Source of the DNA: Dysgonomonadaceae bacterium zrk40
GTDB lineage: Bacteria; Bacteroidota; Bacteroidia; Bacteroidales; Dysgonomonadaceae
Assembly (NCBI GenBank): GCA_016916535.1
Contig: CP070276.1
Span: forward strand, 1,860,001-1,924,000
Reading direction: 5' to 3'
DNA length: 64,000 nt
The position numbers were made by a program, and so were the translations under genes. Shown piece by piece: positions 7,388 through 16,472 of this stretch (positions are counted from its first letter, which is position 1; each line of letters begins with the position of its first letter). The notes beneath the pieces were generated by a model. That model did not search any database and was not told where the DNA came from. It was given only the letters and a program-made list of their open reading frames with translations.

Positions 7388-8191
7388 TTACTCGGTATAG
7401 ATGCGGATGATCTTCGCATCCTGGCTGGGGCGGCTGTTGCCATCCACCTCGAGGGCTGCAATCTTGTCGATCACCTCCAGACCCTCGGTCACCTCGCCAA
7501 AAACGGTATACTCCCCGTCGAGATGGTGGGCGCCGCCAATGGTTGTGTAGGCTTCTTTCAGGCTATCCGGCCAGAAGAACTTGCCGGGGGCCTCCAGGTA
7601 TAGTGAATCCACCAGGGTCAACACCGAATCAAGCAGCGCGTTGAATTCCCACGGATCACTCTCTTTTAGGTGTGCCAGTTCCTCCTTGACAGGTGAATAG
7701 TGTGTGCGGATGATTTCATTCTTGATGGGGATGTTCACACTCATTTCAGTGCTGTCGAGTCGCCCCTGTGTGTAAACCTTTCCATGTACGATGTACAACT
7801 GCGAAGCATCCGATTTCTTCTGCGGATTCTCATTGTCTCCTTTTCGTGGTGCTGCCAGTGCACCTTTCTTGTGGAAATGATGTTCCCTGAACTCCGGCAT
7901 CAGCTCCATGTCGGTGCGGCCGCCACCAATCTGCGCTCCGGCAGGTGCATTGCGCGAGTCCTGAGCCCCACCCTGGATGACGAAGTTCTTTACCACCCTG
8001 TGGAAGAGCGTGCCGTCGAAATATCCCTGACGGATCAACCGTATGTAATGATCCCCGTGCCGAGGTGTATCATCATACAGCATTGCCTTCATGGTGCCAT
8101 AATTGGTCTCGATCACGATGGTGGGATATTTCGTTTGTGCCTGCAGTATCGCTGCACAGCCCAGGAGTAAAGCAAGAACTGTTTTTTTCAT
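7388..8191 (-). CDS. Cyclophilin-type peptidyl-prolyl isomerase, exported
   Basis: Prolyl isomerase of 267 residues with a signal peptide (MKKTVLALLLGCAAILQAQ), so periplasmic. The cyclophilin core shows FHRVVKNFVIQGGAQ and, near the end, GEYTVFGEVTEGLEVIDKIA. Between these, about residues 120-210 form a long insertion (charged, with KSDASQLYIVHGKVYTQ) that separates the conserved strands and is absent from minimal cyclophilins. The start is set at the signal peptide; a longer frame to 8290 adds nothing typical. It is 64 bases downstream of the LptF/G gene, on the same strand. Confidence 0.9.
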   Translation of the reverse strand: MKKTVLALLLGCAAILQAQTKYPTIVIETNYGTMKAMLYDDTPRHGDHYIRLIRQGYFDGTLFHRVVKNFVIQGGAQDSRNAPAGAQIGGGRTDMELMPEFREHHFHKKGALAAPRKGDNENPQKKSDASQLYIVHGKVYTQGRLDSTEMSVNIPIKNEIIRTHYSPVKEELAHLKESDPWEFNALLDSVLTLVDSLYLEAPGKFFWPDSLKEAYTTIGGAHHLDGEYTVFGEVTEGLEVIDKIAALEVDGNSRPSQDAKIIRIYTE

Positions 8192-8255
8192 TTCCGGTTG
8201 ATTTTGATGTTTTGATGATGCCCGGTTGATTGCTGAAAGCTGAAAGGTGACCCTC

Positions 8256-9359
8256 CTAATTTGGCGCCTTCCGATAGAGGAATATCGCAATCAGGATGAA
8301 GAAGATATTGGGTACCCATGCCGCAATGAAGGGGCTCATGCTTCCTTTGACCGCGAAGGTGGAGCTGACCGTCATGAAAAGGATGTAGGCCATACTCAGT
8401 CCCAGTCCCACACCGATGTTGAGTCCCATGCCTCCCTTCACTTTTTTTGCTGAGAGGGAAGCACCAATCAGTGTGAGGATGAAAGCTGAGAAGACATTGG
8501 CGATACGCGAGTGATACTCAATTTGGAAAGCCTGTATGTTGCCCATCCCCCGCTCCTTCTGGCTCTTCACATAGTGGCGCAATTGGGTAGATGTCATCAT
8601 CTGCTGGTCGGTTTTGGCGATGATAAAGTCGTCAGGTACAATCTGAAGGGTGGTGTCAATTGATTGCCCCTTGGTAATGGTTTCCCTGGCACCGTTAAAA
8701 TCCCTCACCTGGTAGTTTTGAATGCTCCACTGGTAAGCCGAGTCGTAACGGATGGATTGGGCCGTGAGGCGAGAGACCAGCTGCAGGCTGTCGAAGTGAT
8801 CGATTGAGAAGTTGTAACCGGTTTGGCTCTTCATGTCGAAGTTGCCGAAGTAGACGATGGTGCCGGGGCCCACCCGAAACTGGATGTCACGATCGCCGGT
8901 TTTCTTCTTCCTTGGATCCACGTAGGTCTGTTCAAACTCGATGCGGGTGGCGTTGGCAGGGGGTATGATGTAACCACCGAATATGAAGGTGAAGATGGCG
9001 ATCACCAGTGCGGCCACCATATAAGGTTTCATCATCCTCCGGAAACCGATGCCGTTGGAGAGGATGGCGATAATCTCCGAGTTGTTTGCCATCTTGGAGG
9101 TGAAGAAGATCACCGCCAGGAAGACAAAGAGGGGGCTGAAGAGGTTTGTGTAGTAGGGGATGAAGTTGAGGTAGTAGTCGAAGATGATCTGTTCCAGCGA
9201 AGCGTTGTTGGTCATAAACTTGTCAATCTTCTCGTTGATGTCGAATACCACCGCGATGGAGATGATCAACGCGATCATGAAGAGGTAGGTCCCCAGGAAC
9301 TTCTTGATGATGTACCAGTCCAGACGTTTCAGGTTCAGTATGGAGAGGATCTTTTTCAT
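8256..9359 (-). CDS. LptF/LptG-family lipopolysaccharide export permease
   Basis: Inner-membrane permease (YjgP/YjgQ family) that works with LptB to push lipopolysaccharide into the periplasmic Lpt bridge. It has 367 residues: two N-terminal membrane helices (about 17-40 and 60-80), a third near 105-125, a periplasmic beta-jellyroll (130-265), and three C-terminal helices. The ATG at 9359 overlaps the tgt stop by four bases (ATGA), which implies translational coupling. LptF and LptG cannot be told apart from sequence alone. Confidence 0.88.
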   Translation of the reverse strand: MKKILSILNLKRLDWYIIKKFLGTYLFMIALIISIAVVFDINEKIDKFMTNNASLEQIIFDYYLNFIPYYTNLFSPLFVFLAVIFFTSKMANNSEIIAILSNGIGFRRMMKPYMVAALVIAIFTFIFGGYIIPPANATRIEFEQTYVDPRKKKTGDRDIQFRVGPGTIVYFGNFDMKSQTGYNFSIDHFDSLQLVSRLTAQSIRYDSAYQWSIQNYQVRDFNGARETITKGQSIDTTLQIVPDDFIIAKTDQQMMTSTQLRHYVKSQKERGMGNIQAFQIEYHSRIANVFSAFILTLIGASLSAKKVKGGMGLNIGVGLGLSMAYILFMTVSSTFAVKGSMSPFIAAWVPNIFFILIAIFLYRKAPN

Positions 9360-10486
9360 AATCTTCGTGTCACCTTTTCGATCATCTGCGGTTTCCATGT
9401 GGAGAAATCGCCAGCGATGATATGTTCGCGTGCCTCCATTGCCAGCCAGACATAGAATGCCAGGTTGTGAATCGAGGCGATCTGCAGTCCCAGGATCTCG
9501 TTCGTGTTGATAAGATGTCGCAAGTATGCCTTGCTGTAGAGACGGTCCACGAACGACTCACCATCCTCCTCTATCGGTGAGAAATCATTTTTCCAGCGCT
9601 CGTTGCGCATGTTCATGACTCCCTCCTTGGTGAAAATCTGGCCGTTGCGGCCGTTGCGTGTAGGCATGATGCAGTCGAACATGTCGACTCCCCGTTCAAT
9701 CGCCTCCAGGATGTTCTCCGGTTTGCCCACGCCCATCAGGTAACGGGGTTTATCCTTTGGCAGGATGCCGTTCACCAGCTCCACCATTTCATACATCTTC
9801 TCAGTGGGCTCTCCCACCGCCAGTCCACCGATGGCATTGCCGTCGGCTCCCAGGGATGCCACTTTTTCAGCGGCACGCTTCCGCAGATCAGGGTAGACAC
9901 ATCCCTGCACGATGGGGAAGAGCGCCTGACTATGTCCGTAGGGGCATTCTGTCTCCGACATGCGGGTGATGCAGCGGTCGAGCCAACGTTCGGTAAGCTC
10001 CAGCGACTGTTTCGCGTAGCCGTAGTCAGCGTCTCCGGGAGTGCACTCATCGAACGCCATGATGATATCTGCACCGATGATGCGTTGTATGTCGATCACT
10101 TTCTCGGGGGTGAAGAAATGTCTGGATCCGTCGATGTGCGACTGAAAAACAGCCCCTTCCTCCGTCAGCTTCCGGTTCTCGGTGAGAGAGAATACCTGGA
10201 ACCCCCCGCTGTCGGTCAGTATCGGACGGTTCCAACTGTTGAAACGGTGCAATCCCCCCGCCGCCTGAATGATCTCCAGGCCGGGGCGCAGGTAGAGGTG
10301 ATAAGTGTTGCCTAGGATGATTTCTGCCCCTATGTCCTCTTTCAGCTCGCTGATGTGTACCGCCTTGACACTGCCCACCGTGCCCACCGGCATGAAGACA
10401 GGAGTCTCCACTGCTCCGTGGTCGGTTGTGATGAGCCCTGCCCGTGCGTCGGACCTCGGGTCGGTATGTAGTAACTGGAAATCCAA
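9356..10486 (-). CDS. tgt: Queuine tRNA-guanine transglycosylase
   Basis: Exchanges guanine-34 for preQ1 in GUN-anticodon tRNAs during queuosine synthesis. Visible are the substrate-pocket residues DSGGFQVFS, the QGCVYPDLR and GGLAVGEP motifs, and LMGVGKPENILEAIERGVDMFDCIMPTRNGR with the catalytic Asp. The zinc-ligand region near the C-terminus is degenerate-looking but placed as expected. No ATG precedes the conserved core. TTG at 10486 is preferred over TTG at 10516 because the latter overlaps a -7 box; this gives 376 residues. Confidence 0.93.
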   Translation of the reverse strand: MDFQLLHTDPRSDARAGLITTDHGAVETPVFMPVGTVGSVKAVHISELKEDIGAEIILGNTYHLYLRPGLEIIQAAGGLHRFNSWNRPILTDSGGFQVFSLTENRKLTEEGAVFQSHIDGSRHFFTPEKVIDIQRIIGADIIMAFDECTPGDADYGYAKQSLELTERWLDRCITRMSETECPYGHSQALFPIVQGCVYPDLRKRAAEKVASLGADGNAIGGLAVGEPTEKMYEMVELVNGILPKDKPRYLMGVGKPENILEAIERGVDMFDCIMPTRNGRNGQIFTKEGVMNMRNERWKNDFSPIEEDGESFVDRLYSKAYLRHLINTNEILGLQIASIHNLAFYVWLAMEAREHIIAGDFSTWKPQMIEKVTRRL

Positions 10487-10513
10487 ATTGTGTCTGTTCT
10501 TCGGTTTAAGGCG

Positions 10514-10521
10514 CAAAGATA
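10514..10521 (-). promoter_or_regulatory. -7 promoter box for tgt-lptF/G
   Basis: TATCTTTG on the minus strand. It overlaps the TTG at 10516, so translation most likely starts at the TTG at 10486. Confidence 0.55.
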
Positions 10522-10623
10522 TATTTTTTGGCTTTATAAACAGTAGTGTAACGGTTTAAAAATAGTTACGGGGTAAAAGAAGTGAATGTAGCTCTCAAAT
10601 TCGTATATCCCCGAAGAAAATCC

Positions 10624-10631
10624 TATTTTTG
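10624..10631 (+). promoter_or_regulatory. -7 promoter box for lipA-lipB
   Basis: TATTTTTG matches TAnnTTTG. It would give a leader of roughly 100 bases before lipA; no clear -33 element and no recognised riboswitch fold are seen in that leader. Confidence 0.45.
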
Positions 10632-10737
10632 TACTGTTTTGACATTTTAAACAATTACCTATAGCTTGACGCTGTCTGCCGATGCATGATGGGGTGATCC
10701 CAAAACAGCTGTAGCAGCATGCACAGATATCATCATT

Positions 10738-11598
10738 ATGGAGAAAAAAACTGAAACAATGCAACGCAAGCCTGAATGGCTGAAAATATCTTTGCCGCAG
10801 GGCAAACAATACCTCGATGTGAAGGAGATCATCGCCAGGAAGAAACTGCACACAATCTGTGTGAGCGGAAAATGTCCCAACATGGCAGAATGCTGGGGAA
10901 GAGGTACCGCCACCTTCATGATCCTGGGAGAGGTTTGTACCCGATCCTGTCGCTTCTGTAATGTGAAGACCGGCACACCGCTGGGTGTGGACTGGGATGA
11001 ACCGGCACGGCTGGCCGACACCATCGAACAGATGAACCTGCGCCATGTGGTGCTCACCAGTGTCGACCGTGATGATCTGGAGGACGGGGGGGCCGAGATC
11101 TGGTCGCGTACTGTAAGACGAATCAAGGAGCGCTGTCCTCAGGTGACCATTGAGACCCTGATACCTGATTTTAACGGTCAGGAGGATCTGATTCGCAAGG
11201 TTATCGATGCCGGTCCCAACATCGTGTCGCACAACATGGAGACGGTGCGGCGGTTGACCCCCAAGGTACGTAGCCGTGCAAAGTATGAGGTGAGCCTCAA
11301 AACCCTCGGGATCATCGCCGCCAGCGGCAAGGTGAGGGCCAAGTCGGGTGTGATGGTGGGCCTTGGAGAAACAGAAGAGGAGATTTACGAGACGATGGAC
11401 GACCTGCTGGCGGTAGGGTGTAGCGTACTCACCGTGGGGCAGTATTTGCAACCCACGCGCAGGCACTTGGCGGTTAAGGAATATGTCTCACCGGAGCAGT
11501 TTGCACGTTATAGGGAGGTGGCACTCGAGAAAGGATTTCGTTTCGTGGAGAGCGGCCCGCTGGTACGCTCCTCCTATCATGCAGAAAAACATGTGTGA
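10738..11598 (+). CDS. lipA: Lipoyl synthase
   Basis: Radical SAM enzyme that inserts two sulfurs into protein-bound octanoyl groups. It has 286 residues. The auxiliary cluster cysteines follow CxxxxCxxxxxC (CVSGKCPNMAEC), and the SAM cluster motif is CTRSCRFC. The C-terminal RSSYHAE gives the RSSY serine that binds the auxiliary cluster. It is followed five bases later by lipB, so octanoyl transfer and sulfur insertion are made together. Confidence 0.97.
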   Translation: MEKKTETMQRKPEWLKISLPQGKQYLDVKEIIARKKLHTICVSGKCPNMAECWGRGTATFMILGEVCTRSCRFCNVKTGTPLGVDWDEPARLADTIEQMNLRHVVLTSVDRDDLEDGGAEIWSRTVRRIKERCPQVTIETLIPDFNGQEDLIRKVIDAGPNIVSHNMETVRRLTPKVRSRAKYEVSLKTLGIIAASGKVRAKSGVMVGLGETEEEIYETMDDLLAVGCSVLTVGQYLQPTRRHLAVKEYVSPEQFARYREVALEKGFRFVESGPLVRSSYHAEKHV

Positions 11599-11603
11599 GA
11601 GTG

Positions 11604-12293
11604 ATGAGCAGAAAAGTGATTTTTGAAGATCTGGGGCGCATTCGCTACAAGGAGGCCTGGGAGTACCAGGCGATGTTGTTTGAAGGGGTGATCCGCGACA
11701 AGCAGGAGCAGAAGAGGGAGAAAGAGCAGTATCTGCTCTTCTGTGAGCATGAACATGTTTACACCCTGGGCAAGAGCGGTGACCGGCAGAACCTGCTGAT
11801 TACTCGGCAGGTATGCGAGAGCAGGCAAATAGACCTGCATGAGATAGACCGGGGGGGTGACATCACCTATCATGGTCCCGGTCAGTTGGTGGCATATCCG
11901 ATCATCGACCTGGAAGCTTTCGGCATTGGCATCAAGCGATACATCTCCCTGCTTGAGGATGTGGTGATAGAGACGCTGAGGCCCTATGGGATACGGGGTG
12001 TGAAAGATGAAAAAGCAATGGGTGTCTGGATTGATCCGGATGATCCTCAGCGGGCACGAAAGATCTGCGCCATCGGGGTTCGTGCCAGCCGCTTTGTCAC
12101 CATGCACGGCCTGGCACTCAACATCAACAGTGACCTCGCCTACTTCAACTTCATCAATCCCTGTGGATTCACCGACCGAGGGGTCACCTCCATGCAAAAG
12201 GAGCTGGGGCGGGAGGTCGACTTAAAAGAGGTCTCCGAAGGCATGAAACATGCTTTCCAGGAGTTGTTCGGCATGGAACTCACAGAACGCTGA
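11604..12293 (+). CDS. lipB: Octanoyl-[acyl carrier protein]:protein N-octanoyltransferase
   Basis: Transfers octanoate from acyl carrier protein to lipoyl domains, ahead of LipA. It has 229 residues with the RGGDITYHGPGQLVAYPI motif, KICAIGVRASRFVTMHGLALNI, and the catalytic cysteine in FINPCGF. A GTG nine bases upstream overlaps the lipA stop, but ATG 11604 (MSRKVIFEDLG) fits the family better. Confidence 0.96.
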   Translation: MSRKVIFEDLGRIRYKEAWEYQAMLFEGVIRDKQEQKREKEQYLLFCEHEHVYTLGKSGDRQNLLITRQVCESRQIDLHEIDRGGDITYHGPGQLVAYPIIDLEAFGIGIKRYISLLEDVVIETLRPYGIRGVKDEKAMGVWIDPDDPQRARKICAIGVRASRFVTMHGLALNINSDLAYFNFINPCGFTDRGVTSMQKELGREVDLKEVSEGMKHAFQELFGMELTER

Positions 12294-12376
12294 TCTGAGA
12301 TGGAGAGTGTGTTGAGAATGCCCTGGCACTTAAACATTTTTAACTGCGATTCCACCGAAAACCGATTTAACATTTC

Positions 12377-12384
12377 TATTTTTG
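12377..12384 (+). promoter_or_regulatory. -7 promoter box for the Bat operon
   Basis: TATTTTTG, 41 bases before the moxR start, matches TAnnTTTG; the -33 element is not clear. Confidence 0.45.
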
Positions 12385-12424
12385 TATCCCATATCCTGAG
12401 AACCAATTTTTAACAATCAACAAA

Positions 12425-13420
12425 ATGAGCCAAGTTGTCGATATCAAAGAGCTAAACGATAGAATTGAACAGAAGAGTGTTTTCGTGCAGACACTTGTCA
12501 CCGGCATGAACCGGGTGATTGTGGGGCAGAAGCATCTGGTGGAATCACTGCTGATCGGACTTCTCTCCGACGGTCATATCCTGCTTGAAGGAGTGCCGGG
12601 TCTCGCCAAAACGTTGGCCATCAAAACGCTGTCGCAGCTGATCGATGCCGACTACAGCCGCATTCAGTTTACACCCGACCTCTTGCCGGCCGATGTGGTG
12701 GGCACCATGATTTACAGTCAACGCAAGGAGGAGTTCCAGGTGAAACATGGTCCCATCTTCGCCAATTTTGTGCTGGCCGATGAGATCAACAGAGCCCCCG
12801 CCAAGGTGCAGAGTGCCCTTCTGGAAGCAATGCAGGAGCGGCAGGTGACCATTGGCGAGGAGACCTACTCCCTCCCCAGTCCCTTTCTGGTGATGGCTAC
12901 CCAGAACCCTATTGAGCAGGAAGGAACCTATCCGCTACCTGAAGCTCAAGTAGACCGTTTTATGTTGAAAGTAGTGATCAGTTACCCGTCACGTGAGGAA
13001 GAAAAACAGATCATCCGGCAGAACATCTTTGAGCCTGTAACCACCGACAAGCCGGTCATTACTACCCAGGAGATCCTGGAAGCTCGCAAGGTGGTGCGAG
13101 AGGTATACATTGATGAGAAGATCAGCAAATATATTGTCGACATTGTTTTTGCGACCCGTTTCCCCGATCAGTACGGTATGGCACACCTCAAAGACATGAT
13201 AGGTTTCGGTGCCTCACCCCGTGCTTCAATCAACCTGGCATTGGCCGCACGTGCCTTTGCCTTTATCAAGCGTCGCGGCTACGTGATTCCCGAAGATATA
13301 CGGGCTGTTTGTCACGACGTGCTGCGCCATCGAATTGGGCTCACCTATGAAGCAGAAGCCAACAACATGACCAGCGAGGAGATTGTCAGCGAGATACTCA
13401 ACAAGGTGGAGGTACCCTGA
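12425..13420 (+). CDS. MoxR-family AAA+ ATPase of the Bat operon
   Basis: MoxR-type AAA+ ATPase of 331 residues, thought to act as a chaperone or metal-insertion motor for the VWA proteins encoded after it. It has Walker A GVPGLAKT (about 58-65), a Walker B region LADEINRAPAKVQSALLEAMQE, sensor 1 ATQNPIEQEGTYPLPEAQVDRF and a C-terminal lid. First gene of an operon that runs at least to batE. Confidence 0.92.
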   Translation: MSQVVDIKELNDRIEQKSVFVQTLVTGMNRVIVGQKHLVESLLIGLLSDGHILLEGVPGLAKTLAIKTLSQLIDADYSRIQFTPDLLPADVVGTMIYSQRKEEFQVKHGPIFANFVLADEINRAPAKVQSALLEAMQERQVTIGEETYSLPSPFLVMATQNPIEQEGTYPLPEAQVDRFMLKVVISYPSREEEKQIIRQNIFEPVTTDKPVITTQEILEARKVVREVYIDEKISKYIVDIVFATRFPDQYGMAHLKDMIGFGASPRASINLALAARAFAFIKRRGYVIPEDIRAVCHDVLRHRIGLTYEAEANNMTSEEIVSEILNKVEVP

Positions 13421-13486
13421 TCGGCAGGAAGCAGAACAGAGATGATTCACTCAACGCTGTAACATCCAGAGAAACTGCAATTCTAT

Positions 13487-14356
13487 ATGGAAGCAACCGA
13501 CCTGATCAAGAAAGTACGCCACATCGAGATAAAAGCAAGGGGTCTCTCGCGAAACATCTTCGCAGGTGAGTACCATTCTGCTTTTAAGGGACGTGGTATG
13601 GCTTTTTCAGAGGTGAGGGAGTATCGTTACGGTGACGATATGCGCGACATCGACTGGAATGTGACCGCTCGTTACAACCGTCCCTACATCAAGATCTTTG
13701 AAGAGGAACGTGAGCTAACGGTGATGTTGATGATTGATATGTCAGAAAGTCTCGGCTTCGGGTCTCGGTCAATACTTAAACGTGACATGGTGGCGGAGAT
13801 AGCTGCCACACTCGCCTTCTCGGCGATACAGAATAACGACAAGATAGGCGTGATCTTCTTCACCGATAAGGTGGAGAAGTTTATCCCACCACAGAAGGGA
13901 AGGAAACATATCCTCTTCATCATTCGGGAGATCCTGGGTTTCACACCCGAGAGCAACGGTACAGACCTCAACATGGCGTTGCGTTACATGACCAATGCCA
14001 TCAAGAAGCGAAGCACTGCCTTTCTGATTTCTGACTTCATTGATACAGATGACTACCAGAAAGCGATGCAGATTGCCAGCCGTAAGCATGACCTGATGGC
14101 CATTCAGGTGTATGACCAATTAAGCACTGCCCTCCAACCGGTGGGACTGATGAAGGTATGGGATCCTGAGACAGGTGGTGAACAGTGGATCGACAGTTCG
14201 TCGAAACGGGTGCAAGTACAATACCGCAGCTGGTGGAACAGGCTGCAGGAGAAGATGATAACTGCCACCCGTCAAAGCGGGGTGGACAGTGTCTCAGTTT
14301 CCACCGAGAGTGATTATGTGAAGTCGTTGTTGCAACTACTCCAACAAAGAAGATAG
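13487..14356 (+). CDS. DUF58 protein with a VWA-like fold
   Basis: DUF58 family, 289 residues. The hallmark GxGxxFSEVREYRYGDDMRDIDWNVTAR region (seen as GRGMAFSEVREYRYGDD) is at about 40-65. A metal-ion-dependent adhesion-like motif DMSES lies near 84. It is always found beside moxR and probably is a cytosolic partner of the ATPase and the BatA/BatB membrane proteins. No membrane segment is seen. Confidence 0.9.
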   Translation: MEATDLIKKVRHIEIKARGLSRNIFAGEYHSAFKGRGMAFSEVREYRYGDDMRDIDWNVTARYNRPYIKIFEEERELTVMLMIDMSESLGFGSRSILKRDMVAEIAATLAFSAIQNNDKIGVIFFTDKVEKFIPPQKGRKHILFIIREILGFTPESNGTDLNMALRYMTNAIKKRSTAFLISDFIDTDDYQKAMQIASRKHDLMAIQVYDQLSTALQPVGLMKVWDPETGGEQWIDSSSKRVQVQYRSWWNRLQEKMITATRQSGVDSVSVSTESDYVKSLLQLLQQRR

Positions 14357-14370
14357 ATTTGGATACAAAG

Positions 14371-15414
14371 ATGAGACATAACGGATGGGTGCTCAAAGTG
14401 TTACTTGCATCGCTCTCCTTCTTGCTGGGGGGAGGGCTCCAAGCCCAGCGTGCATCTGTGCATGCCACCGTGCAACCCTCCGAGATCCTGATCGGGGAGC
14501 AGGCGGTGATTAATCTGAAAGTGATCACACCCAAAGAGAAAACCATTCATTTCCCGGTGTATGAGAAAGAGATCATTCCCGGAATAGAGGTGATTGCCAT
14601 GTTGCCACCGGACACCACCATCGAGAACAACGTGATGACGCTCAATTTCCGCTACCTGATCACCTCATTCGACTCTACTCTCTATCATGTTTCCCACATT
14701 CCCATCTTCGACGGGAAGGATACCATCCTCTCCAACTCGTTCGGACTGAAGGTGACTTCACCTCAGCTCTCTGACTCTACGCTGGCCTACCTGGAGCGAA
14801 TAAACAAGGGTGAGACTGACTCCATAGATTTCGATCAGTTGCAGCTCAACGATATAAAGGCAGTCCGCAAAGCCCCATTCGTCTGGACCGATTATCTTTG
14901 GTTGTTGTGGATCCTTATGGGTGTAATGCTGTTGCTGGCATTGATAGGCCTGGCAATATACCTGGTGCTGCGGAAAAAGAGAAAAGGTTATTTCTTCAAG
15001 CCCCCCGAGATACTCCCTGCACACGTTCGCGCCGTGAGGGAGCTCGACAAGCTCAAACAGGAGAAGATATGGTTGCAGGGACGGGAGAAAGAGTTCTACA
15101 GCCGGCTGACTGATATCCTGAGATCCTACATTTGGGAAAGGGAAGGGATACAAGCCATGGAGATGACATCCGGGGAGATACTGCGATCTATACGCAAGGT
15201 GGCTGAAACCGACTCCATATATGACAACCTCAAGCAGATTCTCACTACCGCCGACCTGGTGAAGTTTGCCAAATACAAGCCCTATCCTGATGAGAACGAT
15301 CTGAGCATGGTGAATGCCTATTTCTTCGTGAATCAGACAAAAGAAGATGAGCTCCTGCCCGATCCGAAACAGAATGGAGGAAAAGCGGGCAGTGCATATT
15401 CGGAAATCGAATAA
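14371..15414 (+). CDS. Membrane protein of the Bat operon, BatD-like arrangement
   Basis: 347 residues. A signal peptide (about 1-27) is followed by an outside region of immunoglobulin-like beta strands (28-170), one membrane helix (about 177-200) and a basic cytosolic part of some 140 residues. In Bacteroidales Bat operons a gene of this type lies between DUF58 and batA. Its role is unknown; the layout suggests a smaller relative of BatD. TTG at 14359 is possible, but ATG 14371 directly precedes the signal peptide. The end is six bases before batA. Confidence 0.75.
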   Translation: MRHNGWVLKVLLASLSFLLGGGLQAQRASVHATVQPSEILIGEQAVINLKVITPKEKTIHFPVYEKEIIPGIEVIAMLPPDTTIENNVMTLNFRYLITSFDSTLYHVSHIPIFDGKDTILSNSFGLKVTSPQLSDSTLAYLERINKGETDSIDFDQLQLNDIKAVRKAPFVWTDYLWLLWILMGVMLLLALIGLAIYLVLRKKRKGYFFKPPEILPAHVRAVRELDKLKQEKIWLQGREKEFYSRLTDILRSYIWEREGIQAMEMTSGEILRSIRKVAETDSIYDNLKQILTTADLVKFAKYKPYPDENDLSMVNAYFFVNQTKEDELLPDPKQNGGKAGSAYSEIE

Positions 15415-15420
15415 GAGTGA

Positions 15421-16410
15421 ATGGACATGGAATTTTTGCATCCTGAATATCTCTATCTGCTGCTGTTGCTAATACCGCTGACGGCCTGGTACGTGGTGCG
15501 CCTTTCAAAGGCGCAGGCCTCCTTCAGGCTTGCCTCGGCAAATGCTTTCAAAGGCATGAAACCCGGTTTCAGGGTCTATATGCGACACTTCCCCTTCGTT
15601 CTTCGGCTCCTCTCTATAACGCTGGTGATTGTGGTCATTGCTCGTCCCCAGTCGGTAAGCAGCTGGGAAGAGTCAGAAACACAGGGGATCGATATTGTGA
15701 TGGCACTCGACGTCTCCGGCTCCATGCTGGCGCAGGATTTGCAGCCAGACCGACTGCAGGCTGCCAGGAAGGTGGCTGCCGAGTTTATCACCGATCGCAG
15801 CAACGACAACATCGGACTGGTGATCTTCGCGGGAGAGAGTTTCACACAATGTCCGCTCACCACCGACCACAAGGTGTTACTGAACCTGCTCAACGAGATT
15901 AACTTCGGCATGATCGACGACGGCACTGCCATCGGTCTCGGACTGGCCACTTCGGTGAACCGACTTAAGGAAAGCCAGTCGCAGTCGAAGGTGGTGATCC
16001 TGCTTACCGACGGCACCAATAACAGAGGTCAGATTGCACCGCTTACGGCAGCCGACCTGGCACGCTCTTACGGGATTAGGGTCTACACGGTGGGTGTCGG
16101 CACCAAGGGAATGGCCCCCACACCAGTCAACACTCCCTATGGTATCCGTATGCAGAACATGCCGGTAGACATCGATGAGGAGACGCTCACTGAGATTGCA
16201 GCCATGACCGGCGGCCAATACTTCCGAGCACAGGATACCGAAGGACTGCGTCAGGTATACAGCGAGATCGACGAGATGGAGAAGTACCTGACCAGTGTTC
16301 AGAATGTGACGAGGCGACAGGAGTTGTTCCTTCCCTGGGCACTGATTGCCCTGGCATTGATTTTGCTGGAACTACTGTTAAGACGTACCTGGTTGAGAAG
16401 CATACCGTGA
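15421..16410 (+). CDS. batA: BatA, VWA-domain membrane protein
   Basis: 329 residues. Two N-terminal membrane helices (about 10-25 and 55-75) precede a von Willebrand factor A domain whose metal site begins DVSGSM (about 94-99) and continues with the TDGTNNRG segment; one more helix is at the C-terminus. Bat proteins were first linked to aerotolerance in Bacteroides fragilis; the mechanism is unsettled. A second in-frame ATG at 15427 could equally be the start. Confidence 0.9.
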   Translation: MDMEFLHPEYLYLLLLLIPLTAWYVVRLSKAQASFRLASANAFKGMKPGFRVYMRHFPFVLRLLSITLVIVVIARPQSVSSWEESETQGIDIVMALDVSGSMLAQDLQPDRLQAARKVAAEFITDRSNDNIGLVIFAGESFTQCPLTTDHKVLLNLLNEINFGMIDDGTAIGLGLATSVNRLKESQSQSKVVILLTDGTNNRGQIAPLTAADLARSYGIRVYTVGVGTKGMAPTPVNTPYGIRMQNMPVDIDEETLTEIAAMTGGQYFRAQDTEGLRQVYSEIDEMEKYLTSVQNVTRRQELFLPWALIALALILLELLLRRTWLRSIP

Positions 16411-16472
16411 CCATTCAAGTGACGGCAGCAGGAATGATTGAGTATGAATGAAACAAGAGAAGTGTAAATAGA

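Noticed and set aside
10534-11466. 310-codon minus-strand frame
   Set aside because: Antisense to lipA, which has all cluster cysteines on the plus strand.
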